Part shown: positions 33,118 to 41,115 of the stretch, piece by piece
Numbering within the stretch: the first letter of the stretch is position 1
Layout: every line of letters begins with the position of its first letter
NCBI GenBank assembly: GCA_964544635.1
Contig: CAZJCK010000020.1
Location: forward strand, 1-48,469
DNA: 48,469 nt
Reading direction: 5' to 3'
Source of the DNA: CAZJCK01 sp964544635
GTDB lineage: Bacteria; Zixibacteria; MSB-5A5; GN15; FEB-12
Notes under the pieces: model-generated
What the model was told of the DNA's origin: nothing
The model's database searches: none
Seen by the model: the letters and a program-made list of their open reading frames with translations, nothing else
Made by a program: the position numbers and the translations under genes

Positions 33118-33855
33118 TTATGCCACCCCGTCGGCATCTTGCACCAGCCGACCGTCCCGCAAAATCGGCAATACCGGAATCGAGTCGATGGTGCTGGCGG
33201 TTATGACATCGTCACCAAAGCCGATCGAATCGAGAAAGCGACCATGCTCTCCCTTGGCAATGGCGCCGGTGAGATCGTTTTCATTGTTCTGGTACAGCAG
33301 CAGCGCCAGCGAGGCAGCGTCATTGGGGTTAACCATCGCGCCGTGACGCCTCGCTAACAGGCTGATCAGCATGCCGGCGCAGAGAGTGTCCTCGATTGAG
33401 AAGCCGCCGTCACGTCCGGAGCAGACGATGATCAGGTCTTTGTCAACCTCGGCGATTTTGGCCGCCACCGCCGTAATGTTGACCAGGCCGCACGAGAGGA
33501 CCGGCGAGGTGCCGTGGGTACGTTCGAACACGCCGGTGCCGTTGGTTGTGGTCATGATGACGAACTTGCCGCCCACGGTTTCTTCGGTGAACTCGGCCGG
33601 CGAGTTGCCCAGGTGGAAGTTTTCAATTTTCACGCCTTTGCGTTCGCCGGCCAGCACGGTCGATTCGGCGCCGATCTTCAGGCGCATCTCCCCCGCCTCG
33701 CCGGGGCCGTCGGTCGGAATCACGCCTTTTGCACCGGCTGCCAGGGCGGCGCAGATGGAAGTGGACGACCGGAGGACATCGATCACCACAACCGACTTGT
33801 TCTCCATTTGCGCCTTGACGAACGGCAGGGGAGTGAGGTACACCTCTATATTCAT
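33118..33855 (-). CDS. comB: 2-phosphosulfolactate phosphatase family protein (ComB-like)
   Basis: 245 residues with ComB family motifs: VVVIDVLRSSTSICAAL, AGERKGVKIENFHLGNSP, and MTTTNGTGVFE. The archaeal enzyme removes phosphate from 2-phosphosulfolactate in coenzyme M synthesis; bacterial homologues are common and mostly uncharacterised. No ComA, ComC or other sulfolactate gene is present, so the substrate is open. The start is an ATG at 33855, 9 bases after gcvT, which places it in that operon. Confidence 0.9.
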   Translation of the reverse strand: MNIEVYLTPLPFVKAQMENKSVVVIDVLRSSTSICAALAAGAKGVIPTDGPGEAGEMRLKIGAESTVLAGERKGVKIENFHLGNSPAEFTEETVGGKFVIMTTTNGTGVFERTHGTSPVLSCGLVNITAVAAKIAEVDKDLIIVCSGRDGGFSIEDTLCAGMLISLLARRHGAMVNPNDAASLALLLYQNNENDLTGAIAKGEHGRFLDSIGFGDDVITASTIDSIPVLPILRDGRLVQDADGVA

Positions 33856-33864
33856 ACAGCAACC

Positions 33865-34977
33865 TTACTTGTGGCTGGCATCCTTGTAGAAGGGCGGTTT
33901 GACAACAGTGGCATCAACTTTCCTGCCACGAATGTCGATCTGGACCACGTTGCCCGACTTGAAGTGCGAGCGTGGCACGTAAGCAATCGCGATCGGCTTT
34001 TGCAGTGACGGTGAGAAGGTGCCGGAGGTGACATGACCTGCCTCGGAACCGTCGACGAACACCTTGTAACCGTGACGCGGAAAGACCCGGCCCTCCTCGA
34101 TTTCGAGGCAGACGAGGCGACGGTCGGGCTTTTCTTCTTTCAGCTTGCGCAGGACATCGGCACCGATGAACTCCTTGTCGAAGTCGACAATCCACGACAG
34201 GCCGGCCTCGACCGGGTTGGTTGATTCATCAATGTCGTTGCCATACAACGCCATCTTCATTTCCAGACGCAACGTGTCGCGGGCGCCCAGACCGATCAGC
34301 TCCATCCCCATCGGGAAACCGGCATCGGTGACCGCCTTCCAGACCTGGTCGCAGTGATCAGGATGGATATACAGCTCGAAACCGTCCTCGCCGGTATAGC
34401 CGGTACGTGAGAAAAGAATATCCACACCGCCGATCTCGGCGACAGCCGAGGTATAGTACGGCATGGTATCGAGATCGTAATCGGTGATTTTCTCAACCAC
34501 CTTTTGGGCATTGGGCCCCTGGATGGCCAGCAGGCCGGTATCGTCGGAACGATCGACCAGCTTGACATCCCCTTCAAGATGAGAGTTAAGCCATTCGAAG
34601 TCTTTCTTGATGTTGGCGGCGTTGACCACCAGCATGTACTTGGTCGGCAGACGGTAGACCAACAGATCGTCGACGATACCGCCGTCCGGCTTGGTCATAC
34701 AGGAGTACTGGATCTGGCCGGCATCGAGTTGCTCGACATTGTTGACGGTGGTTTTCTGCAGGAAAGCGACCGCATCACTGCCGGAGACCTCGAACTCACC
34801 CATGTGCGAAAGATCGAAGAGGCCAACATTCTCGCGGACAGCCTTGTGTTCGGCCTGCATGCCCTTCTTGTACTGGGTGGGCATGAGATAGCCGGCAAAC
34901 TCGGTCATCCGGGCGCCGGCGGCAATATGCTGATGATAAAACGGTGTTTTCCGGGCGACGTTATCTGATTCGGTCAT
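33865..34977 (-). CDS. gcvT: Aminomethyltransferase (glycine cleavage system T protein)
   Basis: 370 residues from the ATG at 34977, which has AAGGAG 5 bases upstream; a longer frame to 35007 is rejected. Family segments are FYHQHIAAGARMTEFAGYLMP, GLFDLSHMGEFEVSG, the catalytic Asp in PDGGIVDDLLVYRL, FSRTGYTGEDGFELY, and LGARDTLRLEMKMALYG. The T protein moves the aminomethyl carbon of glycine to tetrahydrofolate, releasing ammonia. gcvH and gcvP are not in the window. It is the first gene of a seven-gene minus-strand run. Confidence 0.96.
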   Translation of the reverse strand: MTESDNVARKTPFYHQHIAAGARMTEFAGYLMPTQYKKGMQAEHKAVRENVGLFDLSHMGEFEVSGSDAVAFLQKTTVNNVEQLDAGQIQYSCMTKPDGGIVDDLLVYRLPTKYMLVVNAANIKKDFEWLNSHLEGDVKLVDRSDDTGLLAIQGPNAQKVVEKITDYDLDTMPYYTSAVAEIGGVDILFSRTGYTGEDGFELYIHPDHCDQVWKAVTDAGFPMGMELIGLGARDTLRLEMKMALYGNDIDESTNPVEAGLSWIVDFDKEFIGADVLRKLKEEKPDRRLVCLEIEEGRVFPRHGYKVFVDGSEAGHVTSGTFSPSLQKPIAIAYVPRSHFKSGNVVQIDIRGRKVDATVVKPPFYKDASHK

Positions 34978-35015
34978 ACAAACTCCTTTTAGGGCGCAAA
35001 CCTGCAATAGACCGG

Positions 35016-35044
35016 AATTAATCCGTCGGCGGCCGGAATGTCAA
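35016..35044 (-). promoter_or_regulatory. Possible promoter for the gcvT operon
   Basis: Minus strand: perfect TTGACA (complement of 35039-35044), 17 bases, then a poor TTAATT (complement of 35016-35021); with 18 bases it reads TAATTC. The leader would be about 32 bases, too short for a glycine riboswitch. Confidence 0.4.
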
Positions 35045-35165
35045 TAACCGACTCCATCACGGTTGAGATTGATCCTAACCAAATTCTCATATCACCTTAC
35101 CATGCGCCTAACAGAGCGGTCGCATTGTTGGCATGCAACAGCTTTATCCCTGTTCCTTTCTCCAG

Positions 35166-35199
35166 AAAGCCCCGGAGTCCGACCGGGGCTTTTCTTTTT
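35166..35199 (+). terminator. Orphan intrinsic terminator on the plus strand
   Basis: Perfect 10-bp stem (arms 35166-35175 and 35183-35192, 7-base loop) followed by TTTTCTTTTT. No plus-strand gene lies upstream, since gcvT runs the other way. It may end a small RNA transcribed from within 35045-35165, or insulate the downstream small genes. The rest of 34978-35312 has no gene that I can support. Confidence 0.7.
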
Positions 35200-35312
35200 G
35201 AGGGACAACCGATTAACCGAAATTTCACATAACCCTACACCGGCTCTAACACGCTGGCTGTTTATCTGCTTAAGAAACGATAACTGCATTGTCAGCAAAG
35301 GGACATTGAAAC

Positions 35313-35474
35313 GTGAATGCACGACGGAACCGTGAAAGTATGAACCGCCTCTGGGCGCGCCTGCGCCGCTCGGCCGAATTCCGTGCCGCCCGCCTGGCGC
35401 GCGGAGTCAGTCAGCCCAGCCTGCCGAACACGCCTCCCGCCCAGCCCCGCCCGATCGCACCGAGCGAGAAGTGA
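35313..35474 (+). CDS. Small basic hypothetical protein
   Basis: 53 residues from GTG at 35313 (44 from the ATG at 35340). AAAGGGA lies about 9 bases before the GTG. The N-terminal half is Arg-rich and helical (RLWARLRRSAEFRAARLA); the C-terminal half is Pro-rich. The stop lies 2 bases before the next gene's ATG, as in a coupled pair. It is too short for the usual length cut-off. No family is recognised; it could be a chance frame in GC-rich DNA. Confidence 0.4.
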   Translation: MNARRNRESMNRLWARLRRSAEFRAARLARGVSQPSLPNTPPAQPRPIAPSEK

Positions 35475-35476
35475 CC

Positions 35477-35770
35477 ATGACAACAGTACCCCGCTCCGGC
35501 GCCGAACATCCGTGGGACCTCGACGATGCCATCAGCCGGGTCCGGGTCTGGCACAGCCACGATCAGCCGCACCTTGCGCTGGTACATCTAAACAGGTGGA
35601 CCCGCGCCTGGCCCGACGCCGGTGAGCTGTGGTTTTATCGAGCGATCTTCTGTGCCCGCCTTGGCCTCAGGCTGGAAGAAGCACGGTCATGGAAGGCATT
35701 TCTCAATGTGTACCCGCACAACCGTCTGCTGGCCAGCCTGTTGCGCGATCGCATTCAGGATATGGACTGA
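35477..35770 (+). CDS. Small TPR-like hypothetical protein
   Basis: 97 residues from the ATG at 35477 (the frame allows GTG at 35471). No signal or membrane segment is seen. The helical pattern DDAISRVRVWHSHDQPHLAL, ELWFYRAIFCARLGLRLEEA and RSWKAFLNVYPHN is like one or two tetratricopeptide units, which bind other proteins. It follows the small basic frame and is followed by a terminator, so the two form a compact two-gene transcript. Function is unknown. Confidence 0.65.
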   Translation: MTTVPRSGAEHPWDLDDAISRVRVWHSHDQPHLALVHLNRWTRAWPDAGELWFYRAIFCARLGLRLEEARSWKAFLNVYPHNRLLASLLRDRIQDMD

Positions 35771-35884
35771 ATCACGGGCGGCGGCAGTATTAATTCATTT
35801 CTTCATACCCGATTACTATTTCCTTAACAATCTGACGGTATCCTTCCAGAGAACTCGATACATATCCCTGTATCATTTTTCCTG

Positions 35885-35915
35885 GGCTCCGAGCAACTCG
35901 CGGAGCCTTTTTTTT
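35885..35915 (+). terminator. Intrinsic terminator after the small-gene pair
   Basis: 7-bp GC-rich stem (arms 35885-35891 and 35901-35907, 9-base loop) followed by eight T. It lies 115 bases after the stop of the TPR-like gene and just before the promoter of the next gene. Confidence 0.8.
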
Positions 35916-35922
35916 GTAAGAA

Positions 35923-35969
35923 CGGGGGCTGAAACAAGCGTTGACAGCGATTTCAGCCCCCGCTATACT
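35923..35969 (+). promoter_or_regulatory. Consensus promoter overlapped by a 12-bp palindrome
   Basis: The -35 box is TTGACA at 35941-35946, the spacer is 17 bases, and the -10 box is TATACT at 35964-35969. A perfect 12-bp inverted repeat (35923-35934 and 35951-35962, 16-base gap) has its right arm inside the spacer and the -35 box in its loop. This is what an operator bound by a dimeric repressor would look like. The promoter drives the secreted protein at 36035. Confidence 0.65.
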
Positions 35970-35987
35970 TTGCCGGTACCTGCCAAC

Positions 35988-36013
35988 AGAGCCGATCGCA
36001 AAACGGCTCTTTT
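35988..36013 (+). promoter_or_regulatory. Leader hairpin with a short T run (possible attenuator)
   Basis: Stem arms 35988-35994 and 36004-36010 (7 bp, 9-base loop), followed by TTTT. It lies about 12 bases after the predicted transcription start and 21 bases before the ATG at 36035. It may weakly terminate, or may protect the 5' end of the mRNA. Confidence 0.45.
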
Positions 36014-36034
36014 CAGATTGGATAGGAGTTTCAA

Positions 36035-37168
36035 ATGAAGTGTGTGACGCTTACTGTACTGATGTGCTGCCTGACTCTTGTTACAAGTGTTTCGGCGCAG
36101 GAAAAGATATCTCCACGGCACGCACCACTGACCGCTTTCTCTGCCGATTTCGATTCTTTAATCATTCCAACACCGGAGTGGATTAGCCTCTACTGCGAGA
36201 ACCCGACCCTGAACGGAAGTCCGCTGGCAGCCGGTGACACCATCATGGTGTTTGACCCCGATGGTATCCTGTGCGGCATCGATACGGTGCGTGCGGACGG
36301 CAAGTACGGCTTTCTGCCGGTGTACCGTGATGACGAGTTCACCGATGCCGACGAGGGCGCCGAACCGGGCGACACCCTGTCGTTTGCCGTCAACGGCCGA
36401 CCGGTGACAGTCGAGACAGCCGTCGTATGGACCGAGAATGGCGATAATTTCGAAATCTGTTCGTTCTCGAGCCAGGCTCGCGACGTGTATGTCGACATCA
36501 AGCCGGGATCCTGTCCCAATCCGTTCAATACCCGCGGCAACCTCGAGCGCGGCCGGGCGGTATTGCCGGTGGCGTTGCTGGGAACGGAGTCGTTCGATGT
36601 AGCTAATGTCGATCCGTCAACTATCACCCTCGCCGGCGTCGCCGCGGAGCGATACTCCTATGAGGATGTCGCCACGCCATATGATCGGGACAGCTGCGAC
36701 TGCCACGACGAGAAGGGCGACGGGTTCGAAGACCTGACGCTGAAGTTCCTGCAGCGCGACATTCTCGCCGCCACCGCACCGGTTAGAGACCGGGAGTATT
36801 ACGAGTTGGTGCTGGAGGCGAAGACGGAAGACGGTGTGTCGCTGGTGGGCAGTGACTGTATCTGGATACTCGGCGACTATGGCGAGTTTGGAGATGACGG
36901 CGCCGACAGCACGGCGCTGAACCCGCACAATCACCCCAATCCGTTTAATCCGACCACGACCATTCAGTTCAGTATGCCGGTCAGCGGCCAGTATACGCTG
37001 GAAATCTTCGATGTCCGCGGTCGCCAGGTGGCTTCGTTCACCGGTACTGAAGGGGCCGGTACGGTGGCGGTCGAGTTCGACGCTGCCCAGCTGGCATCCG
37101 GGATGTATCTCTACCGGGTGACGGTTGATCAGTGGCAGGAAACAAAAAAGATGCTGCTGTTAAAGTAA
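36035..37168 (+). CDS. Secreted protein with a type IX secretion sorting domain
   Basis: 377 residues; the ATG at 36035 has AGGAG 6 bases upstream. Signal peptide 1-21. Residues 30-145 are a beta-rich domain (SLYCENPTLNGSPLAAGDTI, GDTLSFAVNGRPV). Residues 150-275 contain the DIKPGSCPNPFNTRGNLERG / VLPVALLGTESFDVANVDPS motif seen in many bacterial and archaeal surface proteins. Residues 297-377 are the sorting domain (HPNPFNPTTTI, LEIFDVRGRQV, KKMLLLK end). There are several Cys residues (CDCH). It is a single-gene transcript from a near-consensus promoter, so high, regulated expression is expected. Function is unknown. Confidence 0.87.
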   Translation: MKCVTLTVLMCCLTLVTSVSAQEKISPRHAPLTAFSADFDSLIIPTPEWISLYCENPTLNGSPLAAGDTIMVFDPDGILCGIDTVRADGKYGFLPVYRDDEFTDADEGAEPGDTLSFAVNGRPVTVETAVVWTENGDNFEICSFSSQARDVYVDIKPGSCPNPFNTRGNLERGRAVLPVALLGTESFDVANVDPSTITLAGVAAERYSYEDVATPYDRDSCDCHDEKGDGFEDLTLKFLQRDILAATAPVRDREYYELVLEAKTEDGVSLVGSDCIWILGDYGEFGDDGADSTALNPHNHPNPFNPTTTIQFSMPVSGQYTLEIFDVRGRQVASFTGTEGAGTVAVEFDAAQLASGMYLYRVTVDQWQETKKMLLLK

Positions 37169-37188
37169 GACGTAAGACTTTCGATTGA

Positions 37189-37218
37189 GAACGGCCGGTC
37201 GATTGCGACCGGCCGTTC
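37189..37218. terminator. Convergent hairpin between the secreted-protein gene and cydB
   Basis: A perfect 13-bp GC-rich stem with a 4-base loop (arms 37189-37201 and 37206-37218) between the two facing stop codons. Neither side has a T run, so it may be a barrier to exonucleases or a weak or factor-assisted terminator. Confidence 0.55.
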
Positions 37219-37223
37219 CTGTA

Positions 37224-38255
37224 TCAATAGCTGTGAGCGTCGAGTGTCACCTTGCCCCGGAAGATCCAGTAGATACTCGTAGTGTAGGCAAGGACCAGCG
37301 GAATCCCCATCACCGCCATAATCAGCATGATCTTGAGCGTTTGGGCCGACGATGCGGCGTTGTACACATCAAGCGAGTTGGCGGGGCTGGGGTTGGAGTA
37401 GATCAGGTTGGGGTACATGCCCAATCCGAATATCGCCAGCAACAGCAGCACCGCCGCACACGACGACAGGAATGCCCGAAACTCCCGACCGTGATGAATC
37501 TCCCGCGGAATGTTGGCAATCGCCAGCATGTTGAGAAGAGGAATAGCGAACAACAGCGGGCCGGCTTTAATATGGTCGGTCAGCTGCGGGACATAGAGCA
37601 GTGTCGCCATCGTCGTGCTGACATAACAGATCACGAAGAAGATGATCGTGTTGTTCACCCAGCTGCGCAGCTTGGCCTGCAGCGGGCCGTCGGTTTTCAT
37701 CACGCCATATATAGCGCCGTGCATCATGAACAGTGCGACGGTCGTAATTCCGACCAGCAGTGCATACGGATGCAGCAGGTCGAGGAAGCTGCCGGCAAAC
37801 TCGTGCTCGGCGTCGAGCGGAATTCCCCAGGCGATATTGCCGAGCGCTATCCCGATGATAAAGGCGGAGAGTATGGAGCTGCCGGCAAAGCCGACATCCC
37901 ACATCCGTCGCCACCAGGTCATCTCCTGCTTGGAGCGAAACTCGATGGCGACGGCGCGGAAGATCAGGCCGACCAGGAGGAGCATCATGGCGAGATAAAA
38001 GCCGGAAAAGGCGGTGGCATACACCTCCGGGAAGGCGGCGAACAGGGCGCCGCCGCCGGTGACGAGCCAAACCTCGTTGCCGTCCCAGACCGGGCCGATG
38101 GCGTTGATCATGACGCGACGCTCTTCGTCGGTGTCGGTCAACAGGTGCAGAGCGCCGATGCCGAGATCGAAGCCGTCGAGTATCGCGTAGCCGGCGAAGA
38201 GAATGCCGACAAGGATGAACCAGATCGAATTGAAATCGAATGCGAAATCCATCAC
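37224..38255 (-). CDS. cydB: Cytochrome bd ubiquinol oxidase subunit II
   Basis: 343 residues with about eight membrane helices. The opening (FNSIWFILVGILFAGYAILDGFDLGIG) is diagnostic of CydB, with DGNEVWLVTGGGALFAAFP and ATAFSGFYLAMMLLLVGLIFR after it. Subunit II supports the haem-bearing CydA in the inner membrane; the complex reduces oxygen to water with quinol. The start overlaps the cydA stop by 4 bases (ATGA). Confidence 0.96.
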   Translation of the reverse strand: MMDFAFDFNSIWFILVGILFAGYAILDGFDLGIGALHLLTDTDEERRVMINAIGPVWDGNEVWLVTGGGALFAAFPEVYATAFSGFYLAMMLLLVGLIFRAVAIEFRSKQEMTWWRRMWDVGFAGSSILSAFIIGIALGNIAWGIPLDAEHEFAGSFLDLLHPYALLVGITTVALFMMHGAIYGVMKTDGPLQAKLRSWVNNTIIFFVICYVSTTMATLLYVPQLTDHIKAGPLLFAIPLLNMLAIANIPREIHHGREFRAFLSSCAAVLLLLAIFGLGMYPNLIYSNPSPANSLDVYNAASSAQTLKIMLIMAVMGIPLVLAYTTSIYWIFRGKVTLDAHSY

Positions 38256-39592
38256 GCCCTCCCCTTGTCCGGTTCAATGTCTTTGGGGCCGGTCCGTATC
38301 TTGTGATCGAGCTGGTAGACAAACAGGGCACCCAACAGCAGATAGATGGCTGAGAACCCGATAATCGATGTCAGCACCTCGCCGCCCGACACCGATTTAC
38401 TTATGCCGTCGGCGGTGCGCAACAGGCCATAAACAATCCACGGTTGCCGCCCCACCTCGGCCGTGAACCAGCCGAGCTGATTGGCCAGTTGCGGCAGGAG
38501 GACAGCGAAGACAAGTATGACGAGAAACCATCGGGTATCGTACAGCTTCTTTCGCCACAACAGGAAGGCTGCAATCAGCGAGAGGGTGATGAGAACAAAG
38601 CCGATAGCCACCATCAGGTGATAGGATTGGAAGACCAGGTTGACCGGTGGCCGGTCTTCCGGTGGGAAGGCCTTGAGGCCGGTGACCGGTTGGTTGCTGT
38701 CGAAATGAACGAGCAGCGACAGGAAGCCGGGGATTTCGAGGCCGGTAGTCTTTTCGTTCTCTTCGTCAACCCAGCCGAACAGGTACATACCGGCCGGCGC
38801 GCTTTCCGGCCAGTGACCTTCCATCGCCGCCAGCTTGGCGGGCTGGTTTTCGGTGACACCGTCGGCCGACATATGCCCGGTCACCAGTTGCATGATGGAG
38901 GCGAAGACGGCGATGCCGACGGCAATCTTCATCGAGGCGATGGCAAAGTCGCGGTGACGCTTGCGCAGCAGGTAAAAAGCCGAGACCGACATGATCATGA
39001 AAGCAGCCGCCTGCCAGCAGCCCATGTAGGTGTGGGTGATACGATCGATGAACGACGGGTTGAATACCATCTGCCAGAAATCGGTAATTTCCGCGCGCAT
39101 AACACCGTTGTGCTCAACCAGGTGATAGCCGGTCGGTGTTTGTTGCCAGGAGTTAGCGACCACGATCCAGATGGCTGAGAAGTGGGCGCCAAGCGCAACC
39201 ATGATGGTCGCAAAGAAATGGGTGCGCGGCTTCACCTTGTTCCAGCCGAACAGGAGAATGGCCAAAAAGCCGGACTCCAGGAAGAAGGCGAAGATCCCCT
39301 CGGCGGCCAGGGCGCTGCCGAAAACGTCGCCGACAAACCGTGAGTAAGTCGCCCAGTTGGTGCCGAACTGGAACTCCATGACAATGCCGGTAGCGACCCC
39401 CAGGGCAAAGATCAAGCCGAAGATCAACACCCAGAACTTAGTCAGGTTGTGGTACAGCTGGTTTTTGGTCTTGAGGTAGATCCCCTCGGTGATGACGAGG
39501 AAAACCCCCAGGCCGATGGTCAAGGGTGGAAAGAGATAATGAAAGCCGATTGTCAGCCCGAACTGTAAGCGTGCAAGAAACTCTGTATCCAT
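38252..39592 (-). CDS. cydA: Cytochrome bd ubiquinol oxidase subunit I
   Basis: 446 residues. Haem ligands seen are His18 (GFHYLFPP) and His187 (THTYMGCW). The charged residues of the oxygen site are present (Glu98 in AAEGIF, Glu106 in FLESGF), as is GRQPW near the end. The loop that binds quinol is of the short type, as in many non-enterobacterial enzymes. It is a high-affinity oxidase used at low oxygen. No cydX-like small frame or cydCD is present. The 225 bases upstream (39593-39817) hold no gene, and I could not identify a convincing promoter or FNR site there. Confidence 0.96.
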   Translation of the reverse strand: MDTEFLARLQFGLTIGFHYLFPPLTIGLGVFLVITEGIYLKTKNQLYHNLTKFWVLIFGLIFALGVATGIVMEFQFGTNWATYSRFVGDVFGSALAAEGIFAFFLESGFLAILLFGWNKVKPRTHFFATIMVALGAHFSAIWIVVANSWQQTPTGYHLVEHNGVMRAEITDFWQMVFNPSFIDRITHTYMGCWQAAAFMIMSVSAFYLLRKRHRDFAIASMKIAVGIAVFASIMQLVTGHMSADGVTENQPAKLAAMEGHWPESAPAGMYLFGWVDEENEKTTGLEIPGFLSLLVHFDSNQPVTGLKAFPPEDRPPVNLVFQSYHLMVAIGFVLITLSLIAAFLLWRKKLYDTRWFLVILVFAVLLPQLANQLGWFTAEVGRQPWIVYGLLRTADGISKSVSGGEVLTSIIGFSAIYLLLGALFVYQLDHKIRTGPKDIEPDKGRA

Positions 39593-39817
39593 GGCCGCTC
39601 TCTTAAAGAATGGTCCAACTCATAGATCAAGAAAATATGATAAATCCCGGATAAGTATTCCTTCGGCCGCACTCAGTCTACTTTAACGTCATACTGAACA
39701 GACGTTTATAAGACCAAACAACTGCTGTTTCGCCTTCTGCTCTTTGCCTGTAACAACAGACACATGAGAAATGTTTCACAATGTTAGCGTCTTCTAACTC
39801 CCGTGTAAAGCAGAAAA

Positions 39818-40972
39818 TCAGGTTTTCCTGCTGCCTGTGTACATATCGAACCTCAGCAGGCGGCATTCGAGCGGGCCGTTGTACAGTTCGATTCGTCGTG
39901 AGGTTCGCAACCCAATCGACTTGGCGGCCTTCAGATTGCCGGTCAATATGTATGCCGTGTAACCGGTGTAGCTTTGCTTGAGGGTATCCCCGATCTGTCG
40001 ATAAAACGCTTCCGCCTCGGACAGCGGCATCCGCTCACCGTATGGCGGGTTCATGACAAGCATGCCCTCTGCGTCCGGTGGCTCGGTGGTGAAGAAGTCG
40101 GACTGGCGCAGGTCGACAAACGGACCGGCGCCGGCGCGCTGGGCGTTTGCCCGGGCGGCTTGCAGGGCGCGGCTGTCGGAATCCCAGCCGATGATACTGC
40201 TCGCCACGGCCGACTTCTCTTCAGATCGGCAACGCCCGCGCAGGCTGCGCAGAAGGGCGGCATCGTAATCGGGAAACGCCATAAAGCCGAACTGCTTGCG
40301 TTCAGCGTTGGGGGAGCGGCACAGGCTGATGAGGGCGGCCTCAATCAGGAAGGTGCCGGAACCGCACATACCGTCGACGATCACAGTCGTACCATCATAC
40401 CCCGCCAGCAAGAGGATGCCGGCCGCAAGACACTCGTTGAGCGGCGCCTCCCCGGCCTCGGTACGGTAGCCGCGGCGGGTGAGTGGATCGCCGGAAGTGT
40501 CCAGCGCGATGGTGGCATTGTCGTCGTTCACGTGCAGATTGATACGGAGGTGCGGGCTGTCGAGGTCGACCGACGGTCGTTTGCCGAACTTCTCCCGCAA
40601 CTGATCGACAATCGCATCTTTCACCGTCTGCGCGGCATACTGCGAATGCCGGATACGTGACTTGTTGACAACGGCATCAATTGCCAGCGTCTTGTCGGGT
40701 GACAAGTAATCTGACCAGCGAATTTGTTGAGTCAGCCGGTACAGCGCTTTATCGTCGAGTGTCTTCCCACCGCTGATCGGGCGCAGAACGCGGGTAGCGC
40801 AACGCAGACGGAGGTTGGCATTGTACATGAGCGCCTTGTCACCGTCGAAGGTAACCGCGCGGTTGCCGGGTACGACGTTGTGTGCGCCGAGGTTGCACAG
40901 TTCTTCGGCGACAATGTCTTCCAGGCCGTGAAGCGTCTTCGCGACCAAAGTCATGTTTGGCGTCTTCTTCAT
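39818..40972 (-). CDS. THUMP-domain 23S rRNA guanine-N2 methyltransferase (RlmL N-terminal type)
   Basis: 384 residues from the ATG at 40972; the longer frame to 41008 is less likely. An N-terminal ferredoxin-like plus THUMP region (about 5-155; TLHGLEDIVAEEL, ALYRLTQQIRW) binds RNA. It is followed by the methyltransferase domain with DPLTRRGYRTEAGEAPLNE, IVDGMCGSGTFLIEAA (AdoMet site) and LVMNPPYGERM (catalytic). The family (UPF0020) makes m2G in large-subunit rRNA; RlmL modifies G2445 in E. coli. There is no second methyltransferase domain, unlike the fused RlmKL. It is divergent from the transporter gene. Confidence 0.9.
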   Translation of the reverse strand: MKKTPNMTLVAKTLHGLEDIVAEELCNLGAHNVVPGNRAVTFDGDKALMYNANLRLRCATRVLRPISGGKTLDDKALYRLTQQIRWSDYLSPDKTLAIDAVVNKSRIRHSQYAAQTVKDAIVDQLREKFGKRPSVDLDSPHLRINLHVNDDNATIALDTSGDPLTRRGYRTEAGEAPLNECLAAGILLLAGYDGTTVIVDGMCGSGTFLIEAALISLCRSPNAERKQFGFMAFPDYDAALLRSLRGRCRSEEKSAVASSIIGWDSDSRALQAARANAQRAGAGPFVDLRQSDFFTTEPPDAEGMLVMNPPYGERMPLSEAEAFYRQIGDTLKQSYTGYTAYILTGNLKAAKSIGLRTSRRIELYNGPLECRLLRFDMYTGSRKT

Positions 40973-41040
40973 GTAAGACAATGTCGCGAACTGTCGCCGG
41001 CTCGCCAACCTTTTTGCTCGATTCTTTTGCGGCGACAGCC

Positions 41041-41069
41041 TTGCCTGGGATGCCCGGGCTGCCTATACT
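41041..41069 (+). promoter_or_regulatory. Sigma-70-like promoter for the SSF transporter and pyrE
   Basis: TTGCCT at 41041-41046, 17-base spacer, TATACT at 41064-41069. The start site would be near 41076, 40 bases before the ATG. A 9-bp inverted repeat (40990s: 40991-40999 and 41030-41038) lies just upstream, between the divergent genes, and may be a regulator site. Confidence 0.55.
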
Positions 41070-41115
41070 GGAACGATCGCTGAAATCTTCAATCGTCAAT
41101 ACGTTCGACTTACCC

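Noticed and set aside
34978..35045. Glycine riboswitch upstream of gcvT
   Set aside because: The predicted leader is only about 30 bases and no tandem glycine-aptamer pattern is visible.
37185..38306. 373-codon plus-strand frame opposite cydB
   Set aside because: His/Gln/Asp-rich composition typical of a shadow frame; cydB on the other strand is unambiguous.
39640..39700. FNR-type site upstream of cydA
   Set aside because: Fragments such as ttgat and atcaa occur but not in the required symmetric TTGAT-N4-ATCAA arrangement.
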